Assembly (NCBI GenBank): GCA_947179155.2
Contig: OX359282.1
Location: 24,658,510 to 24,722,509, forward strand
Length of the DNA: 64,000 nucleotides
Direction of reading: 5' to 3'
Origin: Hedera helix
Lineage: Eukaryota; Streptophyta; Magnoliopsida; Apiales; Araliaceae
How positions within the stretch are numbered: position 1 is the first letter of the stretch; each line of letters begins with the position of its first letter. The notes under the pieces were generated by a model, which was not told the DNA's origin, ran no database searches, and saw only the letters and a list, made by a program, of their open reading frames with translations. The translations under genes were made by a program, and so were the position numbers. This document shows, piece by piece, positions 47,115 to 58,355 of the stretch.

Positions 47115-49316
47115 ATGGGAAACACTTTTAAAAGTTTGGGCCCGTCTTCATCTTCCCCTGTTGAAAATGAAGTTATAGTGGCCATTTCGAGGGTCCTAAA
47201 GGGGCAAACTTACAAACTCCCCGTCGTAGAGTACTTTAGGGATGTAGAAGCGCACAATGGGAAAAAAATATGCTAGGGAGATGTATAGGACAACCAACAC
47301 CCTTCCGACATCTCTGATGTAGACATGCAACTATTGATGATGGATTTTTATACTTCAGAGTGCTATGAGGCTAGGAAGCGTAATAGTGAGGAGGCTGCAT
47401 TGGCAACCCGAGGTGGGTGATTTGCAATGTCTAGGACCGTTTTTCTTTTTAACCTCCGTTTTCCTCTTCTGGACTTCATTCTGGAACTTCTATACACTGT
47501 TGGTCTCAGTTTGAACCAATTGGGGCTTAAGTTTTTTGCCATTCCTAGGGCGTTAAGCCCTCTCTAGATTTTCTTTTCCAGTTATTTTCCATAGGCGTCT
47601 GGAAAGAGAAGGGGTTCTACCAGTTCAACAAACAAGTTGGTAGGGATACACTGATGGGCACCTCTTCAAGCAACAAAGGTTGATTGGCCCCTAGGTAGAG
47701 CCAAATCAAACCCAACTGAACCTTATTAAAATTAGTAGGGTGAGGTTGGGGAAGTTTGAGGTTTTGTACTATAAGAGGCCTTCAATAAAGGAGAGTCGAG
47801 AGGTCTTGAATAATCAGCATTGGTTATACAGCCTTAATTGTAAGTGTCTTGGATCTTTATGTTGTACTCTTGCTTGTCTTATTTGTAGTGGCCAATCAAT
47901 CGAGGAAGGCTCATAACGAAGCTATTTTGGAGGCAGTGGGAGTGCCTAAAAAACCAATGACCCCCCGTTGAGAAGCTTCACCTGGCCATGAAGTCAAAGG
48001 AGAAGGCTGTAGCACCTCATCTTGCTAAGAAGTCGAAGAAAAAAGTTATGTTGCCTTTTGTTGCTAGGGCAATCCTAGTTTTCTCTGTTCTAGCTTTAAC
48101 TCCAATAACTTCTTTTCCTCGGGCTTTGGTGGCTTCTTCTCCTCAGACTTTGACTGTTTCTCCTCCTTTGGTTGTAGCTGTTAAAGAATCTGTCACTATT
48201 TCTTCTCCTGAGTTGTAGCCCTTCACTAGTTATCAGCTCAGATGAGCCTATTCATTTTCCACTAATTGAAGAAGTGGCAATGATTCTGGATGTCAAAGGG
48301 GTCGAGAAGGAGAAGAAGAAGGCTTCTTCTGAGGGTGGGAACACTTCGGGCCTCCAGTTTGCTCTAAAAAAGTAAAAGGTAATGACCACAGAGTCCTAGG
48401 GGAAAGTTCAGGCCAACACCTCATGCTTTGTAGATTTAAATGAATTTATCATTGAAACTTTTGAAAGCTTCAGGTTCCTAGCTGACGAATTTTGCATATA
48501 AATGCAAATTCTTTGTCAAGGCCATGTTTATTACTCGCCCATTTATTTATATTTTTTCTTAATTTTTTCTACAATAACTAATGTCTGAGTTATTTTGAAT
48601 AGGGCATGCTACCTTCTTGCGTATAGTTTATGCTTACGGGGAACTCATGAAGCATTACGAGGAGGTGGAGCTTCGCCTGGGCCTTGCTGAGGTTGAGGCT
48701 TCTGAAGTTGAGGAACTAGGTTAAAGAGGCTTGAAAATTACAGGTTTTTTATTCTCGACTGTTAAGAAAGTTGAGCTTGATCGCAATAAAGCTTTAAAAA
48801 GTAGAATAAAGGTCAGGGTTGATCTAAAAGAAGGCCAAGCTAGCTGAATAAAAGTTGAGGCCAATCTGAAGAAAGCTAAAGCTGGTAAAATAAGGGTTAA
48901 AAAATAATTAAAAGCTTCCCAGGAAACTCACTATAAAACCAAACAAAACACAGCCGACACTATGAGGCGTATTGAAGGGGATGATAGGAAAAGGAAAATC
49001 TTGGAGGAAGACTTGTAGAAATACTAAGTTGTCTTCAAAGGAGGAATGCTCAAGTTCAAAAGCATACTTTGCAAATGTTGAACTTTAAATCTAACATCTG
49101 AAAGGTTATTGAGGGATGGTCTGCAAGGAAAGCTGAATGGAAGCAAAACTCCTCAACTCCAGTATCTTCTAGCCTCATTCGTTTGGATCTACACTATAAG
49201 ATTATTGTCAAATATAAGGCTTTTGAATAATTCGCTGAAGAGATCAATAAGAAGGTGGCTAATAAGTTCAATGAAGGATTTGAGTATGTCAAGTAGTTGG
49301 TCCTAGAGAAGGGGTA
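47115..49316 (+). pseudogene. Additional ORF, 'putative gypsy-type transposon' family, antisense to gypsy B
   Basis: From ATG 47115 (MGNTFKSLGPSSSSPVENEV) the frames show the family's N-terminal pattern, including VFLFNLRFPLLDFILELLY...GL.LNQL (about 47440-47530). A Lys/Pro/Ser-rich linker follows (47988-48218), then a long Lys/Glu/Ala-rich coiled-coil region (48600-49050). Many stops show decay. A GTAAGT...TTGTAG pair at 47840-47888 could be an intron. Tat-lineage elements can carry such extra ORFs between pol and 3' LTR, including in antisense, which fits its place downstream of the minus-strand integrase. Confidence 0.65.
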
Positions 49317-49736
49317 ATCCCCCAAAGAGCTAGGCATTGTACTTCCTAAGTAGTTGTAATAGTTTCCTTTGTCTTTATGATATAAAAATTATAAATATTA
49401 ATAAAAAATTCATTATTCTCTTGAATGAGGTTTATTTTATCTGTTTAATTGCACTTATCTGTTTAATTGCATGTTAACAACACTTAGGCTTCCCTGTCCC
49501 CTCAGCCTTAGTTGATAAAATTGAAGGTAAGGTTAGAGAGCAAAATAAATGATGCATTGGATCAAACAAAAATGTAAAACAATAATATGAAGATAAAATC
49601 ATCATGTCATAAATTTCAAAGAAGTAATATGATCGGTTAAAAATAACCTCAAAAATATGTGTAGAACTAACTATTGAAAATATTGCCGAAGTCGAATGAC
49701 ATGCCATGTGTTAGGAATAAGCTTCTCATCCATGGT
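49317..49736. other. Non-coding stretch between additional ORF and integrase
   Basis: Contains a direct duplication of TTATCTGTTTAATTGCA (49438 and 49455) and an AATAAAAAATT-type polyadenylation-like signal at about 49399 just after the additional ORF. No gene. Confidence 0.5.
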
Positions 49737-50890
49737 CTAAAGCTTGTATGTGCCTGACTTTAGTACTTCAATAATCATATAAAAACCACCTTCTCTGGTA
49801 GGCATAAGCTTTCCTTTATCCTGAGGTGTAGAGGCTTCGACTTTTCGAAGCACTAAGTCTCCCACTTTGAATGTTCTATTCCAAACCTTTTTGTTGAAGT
49901 GGCATATTGTACATTGTTGGTATATGGTAAGTCTGAGTACCACAGTATCATGACATTCTTCCAATATATTAAGGTATAGCCAAAGACCTTCACTATTGAG
50001 AACATCATCAAAGTTCTGAACCTTGGATGAAGGGATCCTAATTTCAACTAGTATCAGGGCTTCAGCTCCATATACCTGCTTAAATGAGGTCTCTCTTATA
50101 GTGGTACGAGGAGTGGTTAAGTAGGCCTATAGTATAGACAAAAGCTCTTCGTATCACTATTTTTAGCATTCTCTAGCCTTCACTTGATCCCATTAAGGAG
50201 AGTCTTGTTCGTGACTTCAACATGATCATTGGCTTTTAGATGCGCTACTAATGTTCAGCGGTGCTAAATGTGAAACTCTTGTAAGAACCTTTCAAACTTC
50301 CACCCCAAAAGTTGTAACCCATTATTAGAGACCACAACTATTAGAATGTTGAAGCGGTAAACCACTTATTCCTTGAAGAACTAAAGGCATGTGTCTTCTA
50401 TAATACGAGTCAGGGGTTTGAATTTTACCTAGTTGGTTAAATAATCAATAGCTACAATAGCTACAACTACAAGTTTTAACTGCCCTTTTCCCTGTGGGAG
50501 TGATCCCATTATATCAATTGCCCATATAGCAAAAGGGATTGGGGACAAGATTAGAGTGAATTCCTCGAGAGGCTGACATAGTATTGAGGTGAAGAGCTAG
50601 CACTTGTGGTATTTTCTAACGAAATCTTTGGCATCATTCATCGTTGTTGGCCATTAATACCCTTACCGAAGAATCTTGTGTGCTAACGTCTTTATCCCGT
50701 TATGATCTCTCCAGATTCCTTCATGTACTTCCCGAAGGGTATAATCTATATCTCTCAGACCTAGACAGAGGAGCAATAGAGAGGAGTATGACTTTCTATA
50801 CAGCTGATCATTGATGATACAATACTTAGTAGATTTGAATCTGATCTGCCGAACTTGGGATTTATCTTTGGACATAACATCATTTTTCAA
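49737..50890 (-). pseudogene. gypsy B integrase
   Basis: On the minus strand the zinc-binding region appears first (YTLREVHEGIWRDHNG at about 50750-50703). The catalytic core follows, with a KLVVVAI...DY.T segment near 50480-50430. The C-terminal VGDLVLRKVEASTPQDKGKL segment (49869-49810) ends it. Stops and frameshifts split it into at least five pieces. In Tat-lineage elements this C-terminal GDLVLRKV pattern marks the end of pol. The element's 3' LTR is not recognisable beyond it. Confidence 0.8.
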
Positions 50891-50906
50891 GAAGTTAATG
50901 AATCAT

Positions 50907-51549
50907 TTAGGAGACTTCTTGATCGAAGTCCATAACCTCCCGATTCATATTACTCGATTGCTGCAAAACTTTCAAGTAAACTGAGTCTTTTAAAGATCCT
51001 TGATTAGTTGTTGTCAGTTTGGATATATCATCAGTCATTGTATTATCAGCCCTGATTATACCGATGACCTGGTACTTTGGAAAACTTGCAAGCAAGCCAT
51101 GGACAAGCCGAAGATAGGTTTGTAAGTGTGCTTCTTGAGCTTCATACTCTCTCACTAATTGTTTAACAACTAATTGAGAATCACTGTAAATAACTAAGTT
51201 CTTTATCTCCAGACTTCTTGTTAACTTCAATCCTGCTAAAAGGGCTTCATATTCTGAAATATTATCCGTGGCTATAAAATTGAACCGAATGGCCTGCTGA
51301 ACTTTGAACACTTCGGGTGAAGTAAGAATAATTATAGCACTGCTCCTAAGTCCAATAAAGGATCCATCTACAAATAAAGTTAAGGCAGGGTCTTCAAATA
51401 ATGGTCCCTCATTAGAAATAGGAGACTATTCGGGCTCCAAACCTTTGGGGAAAGAGCACTTTATGATAAAATTGATAAGGACTTGAACCCTTATAGCCAT
51501 CTGAGATGAAACTCTAAGTTGAATTAGCTTAATTTTATCGCCCACACTA
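50907..51549 (-). pseudogene. gypsy B RNase H
   Basis: A 134-codon open frame (51311-50907) plus upstream pieces. A LFVDGSF segment (about 51385-51365) carries the first catalytic Asp. ISEYEALLAGLKL (51265-51227) carries the Glu. VIYSDSQLVVKQL (51195-51157) carries the second Asp. RADNTMTDDISKL (51050-51012) supplies the last. All four catalytic positions appear present. The upstream edge is broken by an LTR whose other side (53124) carries the rest of the domain's connection. Confidence 0.85.
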
Positions 51550-51861
51550 TGACGTCCCCAAATTCAGATTCCTATACTTCGAATTTGATGCTTCATGATC
51601 CAACTCATACATCACGTCTATAACAACTCATAGTGAAATCATAAAAATATTTACATTGATTTAACATAAATATTTGCATCTCAAGTCTCGCAACCATCAC
51701 TAATACAAACATAACTTAACTAATAGGCTCTGATATAAGTCTTAATACAAACATCAAATAACATCACCAATAAAACTACTCAGCAACTTGCCTTTGCCTT
51801 TAACCTTTTCTGAACTGGTGCCTTGCCTAGTCTTAACTATAATGTTTAAGGGAAGCAAGAA

Positions 51862-51880
51862 TGAACAACAAGTTTACTAA
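51862..51880 (-). other. Stem-loop near the 3' end of the minus-strand LTR
   Basis: On the minus strand TTGCTTAGTAAACTTGTTGT runs on into TCATTCTTGC. AGTAA can pair with TTGTT using G-U wobbles, the same fold as in the LARD with different bases. Confidence 0.45.
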
Positions 51881-52995
51881 GCAATTATATAACAATAAAA
51901 TGAACATTCATGTATAAGGTTTCATACTCGTAAAGAATATAACTACAATTTATAGTTCAGGAATTAAATAATTGAGTTGTGAACAAAGTAAGTCAGAATA
52001 GTTCCAAAACTGATCATTTCTAGTACTGAAGAGTCACTATGGACCAAAGGGATTTTAATTAGAATCAAAGATTCAATATTTCCAAGTTAATGAATATTTT
52101 GTACTGAGTGGTCACTATGGATCGTGAACACATGTTTGAATTAACAATATTTCACTAAAAAATCACAATAATAAAAAAGTACAATAGGTGATCAGCCTAA
52201 AGTATCATATGTTATGTATAACATTCAGACATGTTGTTGGCACATGTGTCGGTTCCCCAACATAAAATAAATTATTCATCTCAGTATATTATAAAAGTTT
52301 ATACCAAGGCAATTGGTTTGAATAGCTTTCTCAAAGAAATTATGATTGATTAACAATTGGTATTATCATTGGTCTAGCCGATACAAATGACATATATGTA
52401 CTTCCCAACACAATTAGGAACAATTGATACGTTCAATGTTCGCAAATAGGGTTCAAATAATCGTCCAAGAATATAATGATAATTTAAATCATGTTTCAAA
52501 GTATATAATTTAATCTTCACATATATAAATAAACAGGAATTATTCCATCAATTAATTCAACTTGTACGAATTAATAAGAGTACAAGTTATATATATATCA
52601 ACATCATCCATCCACTTTGTGCTATTCCAATTAAAATTCTATTAGACCACTAATTACCTTTTGGTTCATGAACAATTTTCATTGGGCTAATTAATAATTC
52701 TAACAATCCATACATGAATTGACTTTTATTTCTAGGACATTGGACCGTATCCCAATAATTCATATGATTTCCTAATATTAATATTTTGCTTAATTTAATT
52801 ATCCTGATTAATTATTTAATCATCTCACAATTAATTTAATTAATTGTTCAATTTATTCCCATTTTACTTTATGCCACACAAGGCATATCATATAATCATA
52901 AATTAATTATAATTTAAACTCACCATCATCGTCACTTTAATTTCTTATTTATTACATAACTAATTCAATTAACTTGAATCATTAAGGCTTATCAC

Positions 52996-52997
<2 letters not shown>

Positions 52998-53048
<51 letters not shown>
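52998..53048. repeat. (CA)n microsatellite
   Basis: About 24 CA units, one interrupted by G, inside the minus-strand LTR. Confidence 0.95.
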
Positions 53049-53049
<1 letters not shown>

Positions 53050-53123
53050 TATGTAAACACAATTAATTTTAAAATATTCTCATTTTCATTAATAATAATA
53101 GTACATTTTTCTTGGTTATTACA

Positions 53124-54129
53124 TATGTTACCAATTGTCTAGAGAGATCGGGCCGATAAAGAGCCTTCCTAAGGGACTGGTCAGTCAGAACTATGATGGT
53201 CCTTCCTTGGAAATATTGTTAAAGCTTTTGGTTGGAGATGACCAACGTATATGCTAGTTTCTCTAGGTTCGAGTACCTAGTTTCAACATCCCAAAGAGCA
53301 TGAATTACATAATAAATTGACTTTTGTACTTTAGAATCCTCCTGAACTAAATTTGTTCCAATGGCTAGAGGGCTTACCAATAGATACATATACAGATCCT
53401 CTTCGGATAAAGTTTTAGTCAATATTAAAGGGATGATATATACCTCTTTATTTGCTTAAAGGTCTCTTCGCACTTTTCGATCCACTAAAAAGTCTTTTAA
53501 TTTTGAGCTCCCATTAAAATGTTGAAGAAGGAGAGACATTTTTCAACAGACATGGTCATGAATCGCTAAAGAGTTACTAGCCTTCCAGTTAATCTTTACA
53601 CCTCCTTCAAATTCTTTAGGGGCTATATTTTAAGTTTAATTGATATCTTTTTGGGATGTTCCTCGAACCCTCTTCGACTAACCATGTAGCCTAAAAAATT
53701 TCTTGATTTGAGGCCAAATGTGCATTTGGTCGGATTCAGCCTCATGTTATGATGCCATAAATTTTGTAAGTACACATTGAAATCGGTCAGATGATCTACA
53801 GTCTCTATGCTTTTTGATAGTCATGCCATCTATATAAACCTCCATATTTCTTTCAATCTGATCTCTAAACACCTTGTTCATCATACGCTAGTAAGTGGCT
53901 CTAGCATTGATAAGGCCAAAAGGCATGACTCTGTAAGCATATATGGTTTGGTGTGTAATGAAAATTGTCTTTGGAAGGTCTTCAGTCCACATCTCAATTT
54001 GATTATAACCAAAGAACGAGTCAAGAAAACTCAACATAATGTGTCTAAAAATGGAGTCAATCAACTGATCGATGCTTGGAAAGGGATATCAATCCTTCGG
54101 GCAGACCTTATTTAGATCAGTGTAGGCTA
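53124..54129 (-). pseudogene. gypsy B reverse transcriptase, second part
   Basis: From the MITE border it reads the core RT motifs: VAYTDLNKVCPKDCYPFP (about 54128-54078), then SFLDSFFGYNQIEMW (about 54033-53990), then YRVMPFGLINARATY (about 53943-53890). The catalytic box reads VYIDGMTIKK (about 53846-53817), so YIDD is changed to YIDG. It ends in the start of RNase H (QKSIYYVIHALWDVETRYSN, about 53325-53265). One Asp of the catalytic pair is lost, so the enzyme is dead even apart from its frameshifts. Confidence 0.85.
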
Positions 54130-54137
54130 CGCATATC

Positions 54138-54638
54138 TAGGGGTGTCCATCGGAATCGATTTTTTTCGGTTTTTTACCGAACCGGTCCAAACCGGTACCG
54201 GCGGTACTGGTTTTTTTCGGTTCTGTTTTTTTCGGTTCGGTTTTTTTCGGTTCGATTTTTTCGATTTTTTTTGTAATAATCGGTACTAGTAACGGTTTTG
54301 GGTTTTTATAAATTCGGTACATTTCGGTATACCGAAAAAACCGAAATAAATAATTATTATTATTTATAAATAATTATTATTATAAAAATGAATTAAATAA
54401 TAATTATTATTTAAAAATTATTATTTAAAAATAGGTAATTTTTAATTATTATTTATAAATTTTAATTATATATAATATATGCGGTTTTACTGAAAAATCG
54501 AACCGAAAAACCGAACCGATTTTGTACCGAACCGATAATTCGGTACCGGTACCGGTTCTTGATTTAGCGGTATTTTCGTTTCGGTACCGGTTCGATTTTT
54601 TCGGTTCCAGTTCGGTTAAAAACCGATGAACACCCCTA
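54138..54638. mobile_element. hAT-like MITE (501 bp) inside RT
   Basis: Terminal inverted repeats TAGGGGTGTCCATCGG and CCGATGAACACCCCTA. The 8-bp flanks CGCATATC (54130-54137) and CTCATATC (54639-54646) match at 7 of 8 positions, the hAT target length. Subterminal repeats of CGGTTTTTTTCGG and ACCGGTACCGG are inverted between halves; the centre is AT-rich. No transposase. Confidence 0.88.
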
Positions 54639-54646
54639 CTCATATC

Positions 54647-54949
54647 ATCCCCTTCTCGTTATACTTCTTGGCGGGCACACATTTGCAAGCTACTCTAAAT
54701 AATCAATTTCAAAGATAAAATCTGCCGCCATGTATTTGGAAATTTCTTCGTCAATTACCTTTTCCTTTTCAAGAGCTATGCTTCGGCATTTTCGTTTCAC
54801 TGGCTTAACATGAGGATTCATACTCAGCTTATGGACTGGAGTCTATGTAAAAATGTCTGAATAGTCTTGCATAATGGTATTCAGGAGCTTTCTAAAATCT
54901 ACTTAAAATCTGAGCCCTATCTTTACTGTTTTCTCTGGGTTTTCTAGGA
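54647..54949 (-). pseudogene. gypsy B reverse transcriptase, N-terminal part
   Basis: On the minus strand HKLSMNPHVKPVKRKCRSIA (about 54834-54775) and EEISKYMAADFIFEIDYLE lead into the RT core interrupted by the MITE. These match the HKLNVDP..RPVKQKRR...EV.KLL.AGFIRE pattern preceding RT in Tat-lineage elements. Confidence 0.75.
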
Positions 54950-55734
54950 ACAACTCTATCTCCTTAGTTTTTTCTATAGTCGAATCGGTTTGGGACCACC
55001 TTTCGTAAAGGGTTTTATCTCAATTTTCATTGTCTACTTCTGTTTGTTAACCCCTACAGAAGTAACCTGCAGAGACTAAAGATAACATCTTCAAGACATG
55101 TCCTGATCTCTAACGACTTTCCTAATTTCATGGTTTAGTTGGAAATTTCATTGTAAGATAGGGAATAGATGTGAGTGCTCTGAGCACTGATAAGGTTGTC
55201 GTCCCTATGACGTTATAGCTACTTTCAACACTAACCACATAGAACCTTACTATCAAGGAAGATGTCCTGGGAGCGGTGTCAAAAATCACCTGTAACTCAA
55301 TGGTTCCTGCAATTGGGACAGGAGCATTGCTAAAGCCATAAAAAGGCGATTCACTGCAAGGCGATTCACTACAAGGCTTGAGCTTTTTGCACCCTAAATC
55401 CAGTAGATCGTATGCATGTCCGTAAAGTATATTTACTGAACTCTCTTTATTGATGAGAATTCATTGCATATCCATGGTACCAACTTGTGCAACGATTACA
55501 AGCGCAACATCATGAGGTACGACCATTCCTGGGCAATAATCTTCATCAATAAAAGAATAGGATTTGACTTGACTTGACATCCCTTGGATGCCTAGACACC
55601 TAGTGAACAACCTTGGAGAAGACTTTTCTTTTTCTATTAGATAGAGTTATTGTTAACCTGCCAGATATGACATCTACTACTTCTTTTGGTGTCGAAGAAA
55701 AAAATGGTGGTGTAATTCGGTCAAAGGCGAATCT
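54950..55734 (-). pseudogene. gypsy B aspartic protease region
   Basis: Minus-strand frames show a retropepsin-like segment whose active site reads ILINKESSVNILY (about 55460-55420) where intact relatives have D-T-G; both Asp and Gly are changed. A later YNVIGTTTLSALRALTS segment (about 55213-55165) corresponds to YN.ILGRPTLN.L.AV.S. A short direct duplication, AGGCGATTCACT (55346 and 55362), adds a repeated pair of residues. Protease would process Gag-Pol; this copy is inactive. Confidence 0.7.
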
Positions 55735-57130
55735 TCAACTTCTCTCTGCCATATAACAATTCAGGTTGCCCTTCTGTACTTGGTCTTCAAGGAAGTCCTT
55801 TAGATGGTAACAATCCTCGGTATCGTGGCTTTTCACTTCATGATAAGAATAGTACTTGTCATTGTTCTTTTGCCTAGCAAAGACCCTTATTTTCGAGAGC
55901 TTCTTGTAAAAGGGCTCATTCTTGATCTCGCTCATGATCTGAACTCTGCTGGTATTTAGGGGGTGTAATATTTTTCTTTATTTTTACTCCCCATGTCCCT
56001 AGAGCCATCATTCTTCTATGTTCGATCTCCCTTGAAATCCATTCAGCCACCAGCTCTTCTGCTATCATTTCTTTTGATATCATCTCTCCTGCTGCCAAAT
56101 CTTTTGTTGTTATCTCTTTTATCAACTCCATCACCTCTGGGTCTTTTATCTGATGATAATCATCATGAAATCTCAAAGAACCCCAAAGTTTAGTGAAGGC
56201 CCTTTCCATCTCTATGAACTTGTTAACATTTTTATAGGCTTTAGTAAGAATTTGAGGAGATTTTAAAATGATCTCTTTAATCAGGCGGCTGGATTTGTCC
56301 ACATTCAAACCCATTGTGAAGAACTGCATGGCCTGAGTAAAAGTGGGGATCTCAGATGTTACTTCCTAAAATCTCTTTATGTACTGCTGAAGAGACTTAT
56401 TTTGCTTCTGCTTTATTTAAAGTCACGAAGTTAAAAAAAAAAATTGTGCTTATTATCGCCAAAGTGCGTGTGGAATCACTCATACAACTCCTCCCATCAA
56501 TCAATTGAACCAAGGGGAGCGAAACTATCTATTCTCTGACGGTTTTCTTCATAGTGGAAATAAAGAGGTTACACATCTTTACAGCATCATAACCATAGCA
56601 GTGCATTAACTACTCATATGAATAAGTATGGTCATGGGGATCACCCGTTCCATCATACGTCTCCATAGTTGGAACCTTGAGGAGCCTATCAATTATGGCC
56701 TCTTCAATCTCCTTAGTGAAAGGAGATGAGTAATACTTCTTGCCTTTAGTTCTAGCTAGCCTCTTAAAAGTCCTTAGGGAAAAAGTTTCCCCAACTTTAT
56801 TTCCTTGGGGTTGTTTTCTGACTTGCTCACCAATTTTCCTCTGATCTCTAAAATTTGATGATCGAGCACTAATTGTTCTTTGATCATGGCTAGAGTCATA
56901 TCGACTTGGCCGAGACGGTTCCCCCCGGTCGTTCAATAAACTGTCTTCGAGTTTTTTCAGATCCGTAAACTGTTTTTCAAGCTTTTCACGCTAGAGTTGA
57001 AAAGTTTTCTTCTTATCTTTACTTCCTGCAAGTAACGCTACTTGTCAACATACGTTGGCCAATATAACTGTGAGAGTGATTCTTCGTGGGGATTGTTATG
57101 GTGACCAAGCGTTGGTGATAATGCCGTCAT
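55735..57130 (-). pseudogene. gypsy B gag
   Basis: Start chosen at ATG 57130 (MTALSPTLGHHNNPHEES), 52 bases after the primer site. In order: Arg/Ser-rich N-terminal part (56936-56750); capsid entry FTKEIEEAIIDRLLKVPTME and YDGTGDPHDH (about 56725-56630); a QYIKRF...FTQAMQFFTMGL stretch (about 56390-56300); the charged helix region (56250-55990); and the C-terminal YYSYHEVKSHDTEDCYHLKD segment (about 55852-55790), a decayed Cys/His knuckle-like motif. At least three frame breaks. It is a different Tat sublineage from gypsy A by sequence. Confidence 0.8.
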
Positions 57131-57182
57131 GCTAGTTTTTTTTATGTAAGATGGTTGAAAAAATTTCTACTAAACACTAGAT

Positions 57183-57199
57183 AGCCCTTCTAACGCCAA
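57183..57199 (-). other. Primer binding site of gypsy B
   Basis: On the minus strand TTGGCGTTAGAAGGGCT directly follows the LTR end GTGTTAACA. It resembles the TTGGCGCTAGAAGG-type site seen in Tat-lineage elements. The tRNA is not assigned. Confidence 0.65.
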
Positions 57200-57701
57200 T
57201 GTTAACACTTGAATTTGTTCGCACGTTCAACCATCGTCTTGAACGTGAACTTGCATAATGAAAGTGACCGAAAAATACTTAATGGCTTGGGTCGCTGGAG
57301 GATACCTCTGGTGTAAAAGTAAGTACAAACTTTAAGATATGTTAATAATGGAGGTGCTTAGTATTCAGTAGGTTAGAATAACATTAACCATACCTCTATT
57401 GTCCACCATATCTTTTATATCAGCCGCTTCTTCCTTTCATTCTAACGGATCCTTTTGGACAAGGTAATTGTCATCCCATTGACTGTCTAGAGTAACTTCC
57501 GTCTCATTTAATGTTCAGGGTGAATATAATTTATAAATGATATGCTAACTATCATATCATTTATTAACCGGAGTAATGAGGCTTCAGGCCAAGCCTATTG
57601 GACTAAAAACTCATTTTTTGGGTGCACTAGGCCTAATAAGCTATAGGGATAAGGCCCAATATAGACAACCTATTTACTCAAGTAAAATATGTAGCCTAAC
57701 A
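57200..57701 (-). mobile_element. 5' LTR of gypsy B (about 502 bp)
   Basis: On the minus strand TGTTAGGCTACATATTTTAC at 57701 to CAAGTGTTAACA at 57200, with inverted ends TGTTA/TAACA. A CTGATATAAAAGA promoter-like box is at about 57410-57422. The start is less certain than the end. No second LTR copy was found near 46.9-49.5 kb, so the element is truncated at its 3' end. Confidence 0.65.
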
Positions 57702-58189
57702 ATAGTAAAATATTAGATTTAAAGACGCAATAAAATCTGTTGCAAATAAATGTAATATTAATTTTGTTATTCACGTATTGCGCAAAGAGATCTAAAAGGG
57801 AGGTTGAATAGATTTTCTTATAAACTTTTACTTTTGAATTATTTACCTGATAATTTTAGCAGATAACTTATTTTTTATGCGTAGCGGAATGTTAGTTTGT
57901 TTATGATACCCCTTCAAAGATTATTGAAATCTACATCTCTAAATTTAGTGTACAATGTGGAAATGAACCTCAAGTTGTATTTCAGTTTATATTGCAGTTA
58001 TGACAGTTTATTATAGTTTATGGAAATTAGATAAATGAGACAAGGTTTTAAGAGGTTCGAAGTCTAACTACTCCTAATCCACTTTTCCACTCCTCTGAGC
58101 AGGGATCATTCACTAGGATAAGGTCACTAAGACCAAGGTTCACTAAGAACCGATTACAATAAGTCACTTAGACTTAATCTCACACAGAG

Positions 58190-58355
58190 AACTGATTCCT
58201 CTAAATCAGGCGAGTCACTGAAACTCGTATTTATTATTCTCGCTAAGAGTCTTATTCCTCTGAATCAGGCGAGCCATCAAAACTCGTCTTTTTTAATCTC
58301 ATAAAAAGTCTAATTCTTCTGAATCAGGCAAGCCACCGAAACTCATCTTTAATGA
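58190..58355. repeat. 59-bp tandem repeat, 3 units
   Basis: The AATCAGGCRAG landmark recurs at 58204, 58263 and 58322. Each unit also has a CCAYCRAAACTCRTCTTT-like block. Confidence 0.88.

Larger units (their letters stand above)
51550..53123 (-). mobile_element. LTR inserted in gypsy B, internally deleted
   Basis: On the minus strand it starts TGTAATAACCAAGAAAAATG at 53123 and ends CTGAATTTGGGGACGTCA at 51550. This is the same family as the 3,685-bp solo LTR at 34149-37833 but only 1,574 bp long, so about 2.1 kb, including the GC island and hairpin array, is gone. A CA microsatellite lies near its start. The terminal stem-loop remains (51862-51880). Five-base flanks do not match, so no target duplication can be called. 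Confidence 0.8.

Noticed and set aside
47988..48218. A stand-alone 76-codon gene
   Set aside because: It is the Lys/Pro/Ser-rich linker of the decayed additional ORF at 47115-49316.
12007..57701. Gypsy A and gypsy B as two halves of one inverted element
   Set aside because: Both carry their own 5' LTR, primer site, gag and protease, with clearly different sequences and primer sites, on opposite strands.
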